Of a DNA stretch of 64,000 bases, positions 45,300 through 58,769 are shown piece after piece. The DNA is from Nageia nagi (lineage: Eukaryota > Pinophyta): contig JBITNC010000002.1 of NCBI GenBank assembly GCA_050084985.1, forward strand, positions 9,362,001 to 9,426,000, in the 5' to 3' direction. Both the position numbers and the translations under genes were made by a program. The stretch's first letter is position 1, and every line of letters begins with the position of its first letter. The notes under the pieces were generated by a model. It was not told the DNA's origin and ran no database searches. It saw nothing but the letters and a program-made list of their open reading frames with translations.

Positions 45300-45311
45300 G
45301 CTTTGATACCA
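45300..45311 (-). other. Primer-binding site of Copia D, mutated
   Basis: On the minus strand TGGTATCAAAGC, one base from the standard TGGTATCAGAGC (G to A). It abuts the LTR at 45312. Confidence 0.85.
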
Positions 45312-45838
45312 AAAAGAAGTGTAAAACACTTTTAAACTATATAATCCATTCATTCATTCATCATACATTCATAAAAAAGTAATCCAAATCATAAATTTGA
45401 ATAGATATGAAAAAAATGAAGTGGAATTATCATTGTGATATTTTTTCAAATAGTTATCTTTACAAGAAAAAGGTGTAATTTACAAGTTACACCAAATGAT
45501 TCCATAATCCAACCCAAAAACATGTTTGAAATGCTAATTTATACATCCTGAAGCTAACCAACCAAAAAAATGAACTCACAAAATTGATAAAATTAAGTTT
45601 AACTTCATGATAGGCCACCCAAATTACCCAAGAACTATCAAGAAGAAATGCAATTACTTTTATGATAAAATACATTAGGTGATTGTATTTCTAGGAAAAT
45701 ATGATCATGTTTCTAAATCTCTTGAAATGTAGTAGCATTTATTTTGAAAATGTGTTGGGGAGATACATTTTGTCAAATATTAAAATATCTTCATTTTTAG
45801 GCTCGATTCTTGAAGTCTGACGAGGTCTAATTTCAACA
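45312..45838 (-). repeat. 5' LTR of Copia D
   Basis: On the minus strand it starts TGTTGAAATTAG (45838) and ends ACTTCTTTT (45312), next to the primer site. It aligns with 26764-27302. Flanked on the right by ATGTT. Confidence 0.9.
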
Positions 45839-45843
45839 ATGTT
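45839..45843. repeat. Right target-site duplication of Copia D (ATGTT)
   Basis: Perfect copy of 26759-26763. Confidence 0.9.
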
Positions 45844-46017
45844 ATCTACTCCCTCTACCAAAATAAATATGCCTAACTAGGCAAAACCACTAGGGCTATA
45901 TTGCTCCTATATTTAGAGGAGGAAGATATTCTAAATTCAAATTAATCCACATGTGTGAACAAGGTTGAATCATTTGTTGATTGAGCATTATGCATATTGA
46001 GTAAATCCCCACTCCAG
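45844..46017 (-). pseudogene. Receptor kinase pseudogene psi2, transmembrane/PAN part
   Basis: Continues psi2 after the Copia D insertion. AAATAAATATGCC, CCACTAGGGC, GAGGAAGATATTCTAAATTC and GTAAATCCCCACTCCA align in order with psi1 at about 22690-22880 (transmembrane segment into the PAN domain). It includes the GAGGACGAAGAGGTTCC segment that the intact gene lacks, so psi2 is closer to psi1. Similarity stops near 46017. Confidence 0.75.
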
Positions 46018-47132
<1,115 letters not shown>

Positions 47133-48400
47133 TCTCCCTCATTATATTTATTAAGAGTTTTCCTTCTCTAAAGTTAAGTTTTAGTTCTTTTTACTTGTAC
47201 AATTATACTTTAGTCTATGGAATACAATTTTTCTTAAAATTACCTTAAAGAAAATAGCAATATATTTTCTAGCATGCTCGATGGGATTAAATATCCTACT
47301 TTCATTATTTTGAGTTCCAAAAAGATCTTATTAATGATTTTACTATAGGATCAATGTTTACACATAATTTGGCACCCTTTTTTGGCCAAACTATTTATCA
47401 TATGACCCTTGCTATGTTATAATCAATATGAAATTATGTTGTATTTTAATTATCAGTTACAATCCACCAAAGCTACTTATCATGTATAATCCTCTTATTT
47501 TATGGGAAAAACTACTAGTATTGGTGCTAGTAGAAAAAGGTGCATTCAGATATATTTCTAATCCTATAAATAGAGAATTATATGCATGCGAAGACTATCA
47601 TGATTTCTTCTTGATAGGAATATGCATATCTCTCATAAAGATATTGATGTTTCTCAACATCACCTATCAATATTGGAATCTATGACACTTAAGATCTATT
47701 TATCACCCATTCATGATACACATCGAGATTTTTTTAATTCATAAGTAAACTATAACTTGGCTTACTATCAAGATAAAATATTCCTAGAACCAATGCTAGG
47801 TTACAAAACATACCAATTCCAATGTTATCATACAAGAGTGTATTTGATTCCAATATCTACATTCAAACTATTATTGAGTATTTAATCAAGTATGGGCTAT
47901 TGCCCAAATTAATCCAAGTAAGTGCACATATATTTATTATTCCCTTTTCATAGGTTACAACATTATACTTTCATTATTGATTGATATCTTGTTCTTTCAA
48001 TTCTATTATTAGTATGGATTCATATTTTTTCCATTACGAACTGAGTGAATTTAGGCAATGATATTACTTTTCTCAATTATTAGTAGATATATTTGCATCA
48101 TACTTTACCATAAGTTTAAGATTTCATAGTATCATCTACATTTTGGTGAACTCATCTACTTTAATATTTTTGTAAATCTTAAATTAAGGTTTGTGAAAAT
48201 TTAATTCCAAATACTATTATATTTTTGCCATCAGAAAAATCCTAAGGTTTTTGGATAAATTTAATCTTTGAAACTTGTGAGTGTGATAGAAATGGAAGGA
48301 TCCAATAGTATGAATTCCTTTTAAAAAAATTCTACTATTATTAAAAAGAATTAACGAAACTAGTAGACCTAGAATTGGGGCATAACAAACATTTAAATCC
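47133..48400. other. AT-rich stretch, possibly leader of the following relic
   Basis: No gene is recognised. A short open frame at 47428-47685 has no known motif. Confidence 0.35.
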
Positions 48401-49900
48401 ATGAAAAAGATATTCAAAGTGATGAATGAAAATTACTTTAAAATTCATAATTTCAATGACAAGGGTAATCCACTAAGTGATGAGATTTAAAATACCCTAC
48501 TTTATTCATAATAGGAACTAGAGCTTGAAAAATTCAATGCTAAAGAAGATCCTAAATTTTATTTCTAAGGATTTGAGTATCTCATGGAGCTCAAATGTGG
48601 AATCAACAACTCGAAAGAAAAATATTTTTCACTTAATCTCATCAATGAATCCCATAAATGATTTTATATATTGGAGCTAGGTTTGTTCACTTCATCTAAT
48701 AAATTGTAGACATTATTTAGAATATATTTCAAGTGAAACATGCAATATGCTATTACATTAACAAATCTAATTAATTACAAGCAAGGATATATTGAATTAT
48801 TAAAGAAATTTATAACATAATATCAAAATATATGGAGATCCCTAGATGATTTTATTATCAAAAATCATATTGCTTAAGTGTTATTACAAAGAAATAATCC
48901 CATCCTTAAGTATAATGTAATAGATTGCATGAAGTAACCATTTACAAAAATGACCCATACACTTTAGAAAGAAAAAGCTATAGTGGAATATGGAAACTCA
49001 AGTATACATCAACCTACAAAGTTTTTTCAAAAAAATACATATACAAAGTAGGAAAACAAATTTAATGCTATAGAAATTAGTACTACACCTCCTCAAGATT
49101 CTAAAAGATTGGAAAATTTCATTAATCTTCCTATTTAGCCTAGAAACAAATTTAATGATTGCATAGAAAAAGTATTAATAAAGAAAATCCAAGGACAAGG
49201 ATTTAAACATAAAGAATATAATCCTAGGTGGAACAAACAAGGATAATTTTATGGTTATCATTGATAAGTGATAGTCCACTACATAAATAGTTTCTTAGAA
49301 CTCAAGAATATACAAAAGGAGGTCTCAGATAATATTTTCATTGAATACAAAAATGGTGAGATGATTAAACTTATTACAAATCAAGATATCCATCAATTAG
49401 TAAACATGGTTAATATGGTGATTCACAGAGAAGAAGAAGAATTTGAAGATAAATCCTCATCTAAAGAACAATGCAATATTTCTACAAGTGAAAAAATGTA
49501 TTTTAATTAGGTCGCTATTCCATCATTAAGTAAATTCTCTTCTACACATCCTTGTGATAAATTTAAATATCATTGTACCACTCAAATAAAGTCTACTCCT
49601 GCAAAAACTAGCATGTATGAATTACTAATGACTTCTAAAAAACATTTCTTTAAGGAATTAGATAAATAATTAATTGAGATTAACATCTTTGTAAGTGTTT
49701 TTGCAGAAGTATTTAATTCTCTTAAATAGGTAAATACAATTTAATTATGATGTGTTGCCTATAAAAGATATCATAGATAGTAGTTTTGTACTTCACATTA
49801 AAGTCAAAATTAATGGCAAAACTATAAAGGAAGAATTAGTAGATACATGATTTGGATTGAATATCTATTCTCTCAAGTTCCTAAATTTTTTTTATGAGAA
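48400..49900 (+). pseudogene. Gypsy-type gag-protease relic
   Basis: With gaps, the plus strand reads like a retrotransposon gag: FEYLMELKCGI, YIELLKKFIT, YQNIWRSLDDFI and LLQRNNPILKY between 48560 and 48910, then a basic tail. Near 49785-49880 a protease-like FVLHIKVKINGK and LVDT followed by LNIYSLKFL fits the retropepsin hydrophobic-Asp-Thr pattern. Many stops, no LTRs assigned. Superfamily assignment rests on the gag wording and is tentative. Confidence 0.45.
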
Positions 49901-50099
49901 ACATATCAAAAATATTAGAATATCAGCAATCTAAATCAAGGTTTTTCATAATGTTAAGAGATCGTACATAGGACTCATATATCTAACAACAATACAAACA
50001 TAATGGGTTTGACATCAATATAGGTTTCATCCTATGATCTATTTTTCTTATATTTTTATTTGTAACCTACATTTAAGTATAATGTTAATTAACTCATCA

Positions 50100-50712
50100 A
50101 AAATAGATGAATTTTTGATGTCAATTTTATAAGATCACATTATTATATATAGACAATCAATTTTAACATCATTTAGTATCACATATAGCATCACCCTTAA
50201 ATTGAAAAAGATGAAGTAATTCTTTATCTCCATCCAATAACACCTTGGATTGAATCTTCTACTAATCTTAAGAACATATAAATCATTCACATAAGAGAAC
50301 ACAAATATGTAAATTGGTTCCTCCAACTAAGAGAGTACATCCATTTGAACCATCTCTAATTTCTATTATCTCAAGAACTCTAACTTTCTCTATAATTAGA
50401 AGTATTTTAAGCTTTCTACAAGATTAAGCTCTCTTCATACTACAAGCATGAGAGTGCTTTATATAAGTATGTTTAACAATAAGCACATACCCTCTATTTA
50501 TAGGTGAGAACCTCACCTTAACCCACCTTTTAACCTAAGGTTTATATGGAGTTCGCATGGAAAAGTGTCATGCTTGGTGAAGTCAAATTCTTCCACCACT
50601 TTATTACTTTTAAGTATTTGGTGATAAAATAGAGACTTACATAAAAGGTTTATTAATACTTAGACATCATCTAAAGACTAATTTACACAATAATACATTA
50701 TATATTCTAACA
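50100..50712 (-). repeat. Candidate Copia 3' LTR on the minus strand, with PPT
   Basis: On the minus strand a purine run AAGGGGGAG (50713-50721) is followed by TGTTAGAATATATAATG at 50712, and a TATA-like CTATAAATAGAGGG lies near 50490-50503. That is the layout of a polypurine tract and 3' LTR. The left end is not defined. It may belong to the Copia relic at 53600-55540. Confidence 0.55.
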
Positions 50713-50721
50713 CTCCCCCTT

Positions 50722-53590
50722 AATGTAATATTAGGAAAGTAAAAAGAAAAGAATGTAAGAGAGTACAAGAGACTTCTTTTTCGTAGAAAATACAAATGAA
50801 GATGAGAAATTGAGAACATAGAATTTAGATAGTTATATAAGGTTCAACTACTTAATTATTTAAAAAAAAAATTATAATACAAATCTATCAACCATAAATA
50901 GTGTTGATATACAAGCAGTAGTCATTAAACAATATGTTGATATGATGATCCTCCATGAGCTTGCATACCCAACATAAGTAACGTGCAATCTCAAGAAACC
51001 TACAAGCTATAAGCAAATCATAACAAGATTAGTTAGATACACTATAAGTAAAAAAAAATTCCAAGCAAGTATATAGTCATCTATAAATGATCCACATCAT
51101 CAATAATATAAAAGGTCTTTTAAGGATTAAATATGAAGTATTTATTCATACTCCATTCCCCTTTATGGTGAACTTTACAATCCTTAGTAATTATATAGGT
51201 TCATATATGACACCATCCTATTAATTATATAGGTTCATATATGCTTTCATATATAATATAAGCTTTAAGGTCAGTTATACCATCCTAACTAATTATATAA
51301 TTTCCTATATGCTTTCATATGAAGTTGACATCATATATAGTAATAATTCTCCCCCTTGAGGGAAACTTCATTATAAGAAGTAAAAAATAAAATCATAGAA
51401 CATGATTTTTGTAATGTAATTAAGCATTCATGAAATGAAATAATAACATACATGTCAAGGGTAACCAACAATTTGCAATATTAAGTAAATGTGGTAAATT
51501 GTAAATAAAGTGTGCATGAAAAGCATTAGGGATGAAGGAAGATTATAAGTCTTAGTGTAACTCATTTAGTAGGAATAACATTTATTTGTGAAAATCAATG
51601 ATTTGATTATTTGAGAAATGAAGGAAATCAACCAAAAATGGGGAAGAGTTTCTTTAGAATTAGGGGTGAGTTACAAAATGCTCTAGAGCTTTAGGATTTT
51701 TTTTTTTTTGTTTTATTTTTACACCTAGCTCTTGTTTACCTCATACATGAGACTTAGCAAGGAAGCAAAAAAAAAAAAGATATAATCCCTCATAATATTA
51801 GATCTTCTTGATGAGTTCATCAATCTTCTTTCCCTTTTAAATATCTCCAAGGTTCAAATTATAAAATAGAAGTGATGAAAAATTGTTCAAAATATACTTC
51901 ATTAATTGGTACAAATAGGTGTTCACTGCACACTATTATGGAAGAAGATAATAACATATGAGGAATAATTATTAAGAATTTAATTCATTAATTAAATAGT
52001 ATCATAAATGTAAATAATAAGTACAAACTTGGCCATACCAAGAGTCAATATGCATAGTTTGCAAGTACCAAATACCATATAAAGATGCATATGTTATTAT
52101 CCATTTATAAACATGTTGAATTAGAGTTTTAGGGTCTCCAAAAATAATATTATTACTTGGAGAAAGAAAATGCTAACTTGGCTATATTGCCTAGTCAAGA
52201 TGCATAAGTCATTAATCACTAAAATATGTCATCTTAACCATCTTACTAGTTAAGATCTATATGATGGAAGAAGGTATCATTAATCCAATAACTTGGATTC
52301 AATTTTCCATCAAAAGAACCAAATTGCACTATGGAATAAGAGATTTTTAATCACTCTAACACTTAGTAATAATGGAGAAGATTGAACCTTTTTAACCACT
52401 CTAATATTTGGCAATCATGAAGAACCAAATAAATTTTAATTTGAAAGGCTTACCATATAAATCTGGTTAATGTTGCCACATAAGTCTACGTGAATTAATT
52501 GCAAATATATCGATGGCACAAAAAATATCTAATCATTTAATGAACATTTACCAAATAAAAAAGGTTATGGAGTCTCTTTAATCTCTTGGAAAAAGAGATA
52601 AGACTATCATAATATATTAAGATATATTATGTTATCAATAATCAAGTTATAAACTAATAATGGTATTAATATTTACAAATTGTATGCTATAAAATATAAA
52701 AAAAGTTATTATTCTACTAGTCAAATCTTAAACTACATAATATGTACTTGAATATACATTAATTAAGATTTACAAACCACAAGTTCATCAATCCACTACA
52801 ATTGAAATGGTCATCCATAAACATATTGATAAGGATAAGACATATATCCATTATCAATAATAATATTGCATAGAAGGTAATATTGTTACTTAGATAAAGA
52901 ATATCTATTAACAAGTATGTGTTCATAGTAAAGTAGAATTAATCCATGAATATGGATACAAACTTCTCAACAATATGGTATTAAACCTTAAACAAGCATA
53001 TAAAACTTCCTAATATATAAGTAATAAGGTGGTATATATTAAGTTTCACTCTTGAAAATATAATTATACTTTTACCAAGTATAAAACTAATATAACCAAT
53101 TATCACATAGCCAAAGTGTGATGTTGAGATGTATAAGTTAAGACTTAGAGTAATTAACTTTGGTTTGATCAATATAATTTATTTAAAGGATTAAGGTAAC
53201 ATAATACTTGACACCCATGTAATTGTTATAAAAAAATTAATAACATCTTTTGAATAAAATAACTTATGCTTTTATTTTATCCATAACTATAACCATGAAT
53301 ATTTGAAAAAATACTTTCTTAAAAAGTAAGTATCAACTTTGCACTTTAAAAAAGAAGAGATCCTCATAAAAAATGCTTTGGATTTGAATGAAAAGTCATG
53401 TGGAAAAGCAAAATCTCATATGCACTAGATAAAAGGCAAGGAGTAAATATTTATATCTTTATAATTTTAGCTTAAGGTGTAACTTTATTAAAGAGCTACA
53501 CCTCAAGGCTTATGAGGAACATAAGTGGTGGGCCACAATAAGTGGAACCCACAAAAAGTAGGTTCTCAATATAGGCCTCACATCTAAACA
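50722..53590. other. AT-rich stretch between LTR and Copia relic F
   Basis: A second purine run (minus strand CTCAAGGGGGAGAA, near 51346-51359) resembles a Copia polypurine tract. No RT or RNase H motif could be read here, so the middle of the element seems lost or unrecognisable. No host gene is seen. Confidence 0.4.
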
Positions 53591-53599
53591 CTTATAGAT

Positions 53600-55540
53600 A
53601 CTCAATATAGGGTTTTTTACCACACCACTTTTCTTATGGAGTCATTACCTCAACCTATAACTTCTTCTCAAGACATGCATCCTCTTGCATGCTCTATCCT
53701 TTTTCCATGAGAGTTCTATTCAACCTCTCAACCATATAATTAGTTTGTAGGATGTATGGTGTAGTTTTTTGTCTTACAATGGCATACATATTATAGATAA
53801 TATTAAAACTTTTAGAGAAATACTCACATCCATTATTAGTCCTTAACACTTTGACCTTGTTACCAATTTACCTCTCTCCCTTAAAAATAAAGATCTAGAA
53901 CTTATCTGAGGCTTCATCCTTCTTCTTCATGAAGAATGCCCGTGAATTTTAAGAGAAGTCATCAATGAAGGTAATTGTTTAGTTGAACTTAACATGGATG
54001 TCACTTCCATAGGTCCATAGATGTCTGAGTGTATAAAAGCCAAGATATTCTCACTTTTGTATTCAATAGAAGAGAAAGACACTCTTTTTTTCTTCCCCAT
54101 GATACAAGACTAATAGAAATCCAATGCATTGAATCTCTTGCTTTCCAAACCATGTACTAGTTGTTTGGAGCACATGTCCCTTAAGATCCTACCACCTATG
54201 TGTGGCATCCTCTTGTGACATAATATCATTTTAGAAGAACTTTTGTTTATTTTTACACATTACAACTCACTGGTTCTGCATCCAACTTGTAGAGAGATCC
54301 CTTTTTAATTCCTTCAATTAGATTTATTGTATCATTTATCAACTTGTAATAATTCTTGTCAAAGGTTTCCTTGAATCCCTCATCAACAAATTGGTCAATA
54401 GAGAGTAGATATCATGTCAGTATAAGAATATGATTAACATTCACAATGGTCATTGATATACCATCTTTCATCTGTAGTGGCATCATTCCTCTTGCTACCA
54501 TATCTTAGGAATAACTATCTCCAAGGAACACTCTACCAAAGTGACCATTGTGGTAAATTTCAAACCACTTTTTATGGGTTATCTAATGAAATGATGCACT
54601 CATGTCAATCAATCATAACTCATCTTGGGTATAAAGTGTAATGCATACACTTAGTCCTACATTCCTTCTTCAATAGTGGCAATGATAGAGGTAGACTCCT
54701 AATTCTTCTTATGAGAATCTTCTTTATATTCGCTCTTGATGTGTCCTTTCTTATGGTACTTCCAACACTCTACATCTTGGTTTCGACATTTGCTAGAAAA
54801 TAGTCTTCTTGATTTCTACCTTTTCCCTTTGTCATGTGGTCTCTCATTGTTTCTACAATCTCTACTCTTCCCTCTCATAGTTAATGTTTCAACATTCCTT
54901 CTGGGCTTCATAGCCTTCTTTCTTCCTTCCTCTAGCAAGACTTAGCCCATAATGTTATACATCTTCAAATCAATAATCTTAGTCCTCCCACTGATCTCCA
55001 TAATTAGATTATCCCATGTATTAAGAAGGCTACATTATAGGAAATACATTGCTTCTCATTTTTGATGTAATCTCATGTTGATGTCATTTAATTTATGAGG
55101 CTGTTGAAAGTATTGATATACTACACCATTCTCCCACTATTAGCCATCTTCAATCCATATAAAATTTTTCTCAACAGAATGAAGTTTATCATGGATTTGG
55201 ATTCATACAATTATCCCACCTTATCCCACATCTCCTTAGATATATTGATGGTGTTTATCATGGATTTGGATTCATACAATTATCCCACCTTATCCCACAT
55301 CTCCTTAGATATATTGATGGTGATGACATTTGAGAGAATTGAATATGCCAAATTCAGCCCATGCAATGATTTTTTTCGTTTTCCCTTTCCCACTCCTCTT
55401 GGAACAACGCTCCTGACTTTGTATTGTGCAAGATCGGCTCCTTGAAATCTCTCTCAACCAGAAAATATTCTATCTTCCACTTCGACACATTGAAGTTCTT
55501 TCTTTTGAACTTCTCAATTGTCTACTTCTCTATTTCTCCA
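53600..55540 (-). pseudogene. Copia relic F: gag to integrase, minus strand
   Basis: From about 55530 down, NFNVSKWKIEYFLVERDF and WERENEKNHCMG give the start of a Copia gag. KEMWDKVGxLYESKSMIN and ILYGLKMANSG follow (55345-55120). A degenerate knuckle, CWKYHKKGHIKSEY, is near 54735-54780. At 54050-53700 the integrase reads IHSDICGPME and then YTIHPTNYMVERLNRTLMEKARSM-like wording (shown as MVERLNRTLMEK), equal to the NGVAERKNRTL block. Many stops. RT and RNase H are not found. Confidence 0.7.
55184..55321. repeat. 69-bp tandem duplication inside Copia relic F gag
   Basis: The unit starting GTTTATCATGG at 55184 is repeated from 55253 with no or almost no difference. 69 bp is 23 codons, so the duplication keeps the gag frame. 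The near identity shows that it arose recently compared with the age of the relic. Confidence 0.9.
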
Positions 55541-56047
55541 TAATTTTTTACAGCGTCCTTCGACAGGTAGTAGACTGTTTCACCAAACAGCAACACAGTT
55601 CGCACGGATCAAATCACCTTTCTCAACCTCAAGGACGCACAAAGGTCTTTCACAGAGTCTTCAACGCACGCAACAAACAACAACTCGAACTAAATCAGAT
55701 GCGCTATTGAGCAATAGTCGATTCAACCAGATCGTTTCACCTATGCAAAATATCCTCAATGTATGCAAGGAGCATCAGCAGATGTCCAGTCAGACCTCCA
55801 TCTTCTTCAACGAGCAGAAGGTGATAGTAGAGGGAAAAACGCATTCATCTCGCAGCCCGATCTCCAGTCTCTCTTCTTACAGAAACACAGTACAGACATT
55901 CACGCATAGCCCAAATTCTACCATCCATGCCTGGAACAGAGAATTTACAACTTTGGATAGCCTGGAGAATAGAAAATGGGTCCATCTGTAGATACAACGT
56001 AGATCGCGTGGACCCACAGCCAGTTGGAGTCGCCATCGTCAACAATC
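55541..56047. other. Less AT-rich stretch of unknown origin
   Basis: Base composition is more balanced than on either side. A 157-codon plus-strand frame (55518-55991) and a 66-codon minus-strand frame (56045-55845) are open, but neither has a motif I know. It could be the 5' leader of relic F or an unrelated insertion in psi3. Confidence 0.35.
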
Positions 56048-56361
56048 TGAAGGATGGTCGAAGCTTTCCTTGGCACTTTGAGAATTACCCTCAGCGCCCA
56101 AGATGATAAAATCACCGAAATCTAATAACACATCTCCTGACCTGACCAAACCAACCAAGCTGACCTGCTCATACTAGACGCAACTATAACAGTTCCCAAT
56201 GCAAACATGCCATTCTTTGAAACTATTGTCTGGTTTGCGGTGAGGGACTCCCCCAAGTAAAGATCATCTCCGCGCTTCACTAAAACATAAATTGTGAGTG
56301 AGGCAATGACTGCAAGTGCCAAAAGCAAATGCAAGAAATAAGTTGTGCTGCTATCTTCCAT
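56048..56361 (-). pseudogene. Receptor kinase fragment psi3 (signal peptide and part of lectin domain)
   Basis: The ATG at 56361-56359 starts MEDSSTTYFLHLLLALAV, a signal peptide like that of the intact gene, then LGESLTANQTIVSKNG. After FALG the lectin domain is partly deleted; pieces matching QLGLF, LLDSGNFVILG and WESFDHPT follow down to about 56048. The rest of the gene is absent. The upstream 60 bases also align with the sequence before the intact gene's ATG, which supports that start. Confidence 0.88.
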
Positions 56362-58769
56362 TGCGAAAATAGGACTGAACTCCACACTCTGCTCAAGGTC
56401 ATCCAGGAGCATGTAACCGAAATTTAGGCACAAAAGCAATGGGATGTTAAAGTCACACAATTGTACGTTGTATTCGTCGTAGCGTATAAAATAATTTTGT
56501 TGCCGTGAACATAACGCGCAAACAGTCGTGTCATGAACACAACGCAGAAGAAACTTTAATATTTTCCGACTAGAACCTTTTGAAACAAATTAACTTTATA
56601 GCAATACATGACTATTGGCCATATATGTATATTTTTGTTGGCAGGATGAACTTTTAAACTTAGAGTTTGGGTATTTACGTTGTCAAGATTCACCTGAAAT
56701 ATGATTTGAGTTTTGGGTTTCATTCGTATTTATCATCAATTTGATAGGATTTTAGGTATGTTTCAATTTTTAAAGGTAAAGAGTTTTGAATCTGATCTTC
56801 CGTATCCAAGAACTTTGAACTACCCACCTCTCCAACTCCTCTATCCATTAATTCATATATAATTATATATTTATATTTCAATATTTAAATTATATTGAGA
56901 TAAAAATTTAATGTATGTGATTAAAAAACATATGTTAAGAATAGAAGTTATAATATTTGAATCTAAAAAAACATATAAAAAATATAAATTTGAATGTCAA
57001 CTTTAAAAAATAATAGTTTTAAATTCTTTAAGATAAAAATTATATTATTTTACAATTTAAAAAAATATGTAGTTTAATATAAGCAAATTTTAATTAATTA
57101 AAAAGATTAGAAAATTTGATGGATCATGATTATTAAAAAATTATAAATGTAAATATATGTGAAATATTTTTTCATAATGTAGTTATTAAAGATTTTAAGT
57201 ATATTAATGATTATGAAATTTAGGAATGATTATGAATTTTACATATTACATAGTAATGATGTGATTATAAAGAGCTTTTAAATGTAGTGATCACATAGTT
57301 TGAGGATGATTGTAAATTATACAAGTTTGATCATCAAATATTATATCTCAAAACTATTTATCAACAAACTAAATCATTTATTATTATATGAAATTTATTA
57401 TATTAAATTTATTTTTTAGAGTAAATAAATATGAAAAGTTTAAGAGTGAGGATGAAATATCAATGAGTGAGGAAGTTAGAGTGCATTATTCTTAGAGAAC
57501 TTTAATTTAAAGCTTTATAACTTTCATTAGTCTATGATTATTACTAATATTTTATAGAATTAAAATATATTTCAAAAATATATTTCCTTTAAATATGTTA
57601 ATTCTTATTAAATTTAATTCTTATCAAACTGGATATTAAAGATCTTAATTTCATAATGGATGATGTTAAGCTAGTGCAATAATGATGAAGGTAAAATGTA
57701 AAGTCAACATTTAAAGTTCTTTAAACCTATGGTTTGTAGGACATATGAAATGTTTTTAAATATCACCAAAGTAGAGGGTGAGAGTAGAACCTAAACATTT
57801 AATGTAGATGCCTTTTCACCCACTTGTCTCCCAACTCCCCTAAGAGGAGGTTTTCAATGTATAGCAAATCTATAGGGGACCTCCAATTTTCTATTCTATC
57901 TATTCCATGGGGGACAACTATCTCGAGTCTAGTTGAAAATTTTATTCAATGTTGACAAAGCTCTTCCATTTTTAAGAAATTAATTAGTTGTAATAGTGGT
58001 GTTATTTTTGAAAAAAAATAGATATATTACTAAATGGGTTTTGATATATATATTTATTTTCATGCCCTTAGAAGGTGTTATTTTTGCCTAAAAAAATAAA
58101 TGTATCAAATGTTTTGTTTTTCATTGAGTTTTATAAACTCCCTAAAAAAAATTAGATGCCAATATTTTCAACACTAGGGACATAAATTCTTAACATTTGT
58201 TTAATTGGATAAGCAAATAAAAGATAAAGATCTCATAATTTATACTAGAATTTGGATGGTGATATCATAAAACCAATACCATAATAAATTATTTTAAGTT
58301 ATAGGAAAAATATCAAATACAATATATCAATTTTTGAAAATATAATTTTTAGGAGTAGGAATTGATATAAGACAAACGACATTATATACAATAATATTTT
58401 AAAATAAATCTAATGAAAAGGTTTTGTATCAACTTACATAGAATGAAGAAGGAAGAGATCAATAGAAAAAAAAAGAAAGAAAGAAAGAAATTTTATTAAA
58501 GGGACTACATTGTATCACTCTTGATGGAATTTGAACATGGGACACTTTGAAAAATAAAATGAAAAGACTTTAAGAAATTAAAATATTTGTTGAATAATGA
58601 AAGTTGTATAAAATATTAAGGAATGAGAAATATTCTTTCAATCTCTAATGCATGAGAACAATAGTCATCAAGATTATAGATAATAAAATTATTAACATAA
58701 TCATAACTACAATGATTTTCCTACCAAATGAATATATAAATTGATTAGAAATGATGTAGTCATCTTCCT
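56362..58769. other. AT-rich intergenic stretch
   Basis: No gene or clear element is seen. Very AT-rich with long A and T runs; an AAAG-type short repeat is near 58465-58490. Confidence 0.5.

Larger units (their letters stand above)
26764..45838 (-). mobile_element. Copia element D, minus strand, split by Gypsy E
   Basis: LTRs lie at 45312-45838 (5') and 26764-27302 (3') in minus orientation, with target-site duplication ATGTT, primer site at 45300-45311 and a polypurine tract next to 27302. Gag, protease and integrase are at 45290-42439; reverse transcriptase and RNase H are at 28792-27310. The coding region is broken at ATAAC, where Gypsy E inserted. Without E and its duplicated site, D is about 5.4 kb, a normal Copia size. 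It has many stops and is dead. It is not close to the A/B family. Confidence 0.93.

Noticed and set aside
55845-56045. Possible Arg-type primer site (TGGCGACTCC on the minus strand near 56030)
   Set aside because: No LTR lies on the expected side; the neighbouring DNA is the psi3 kinase fragment.
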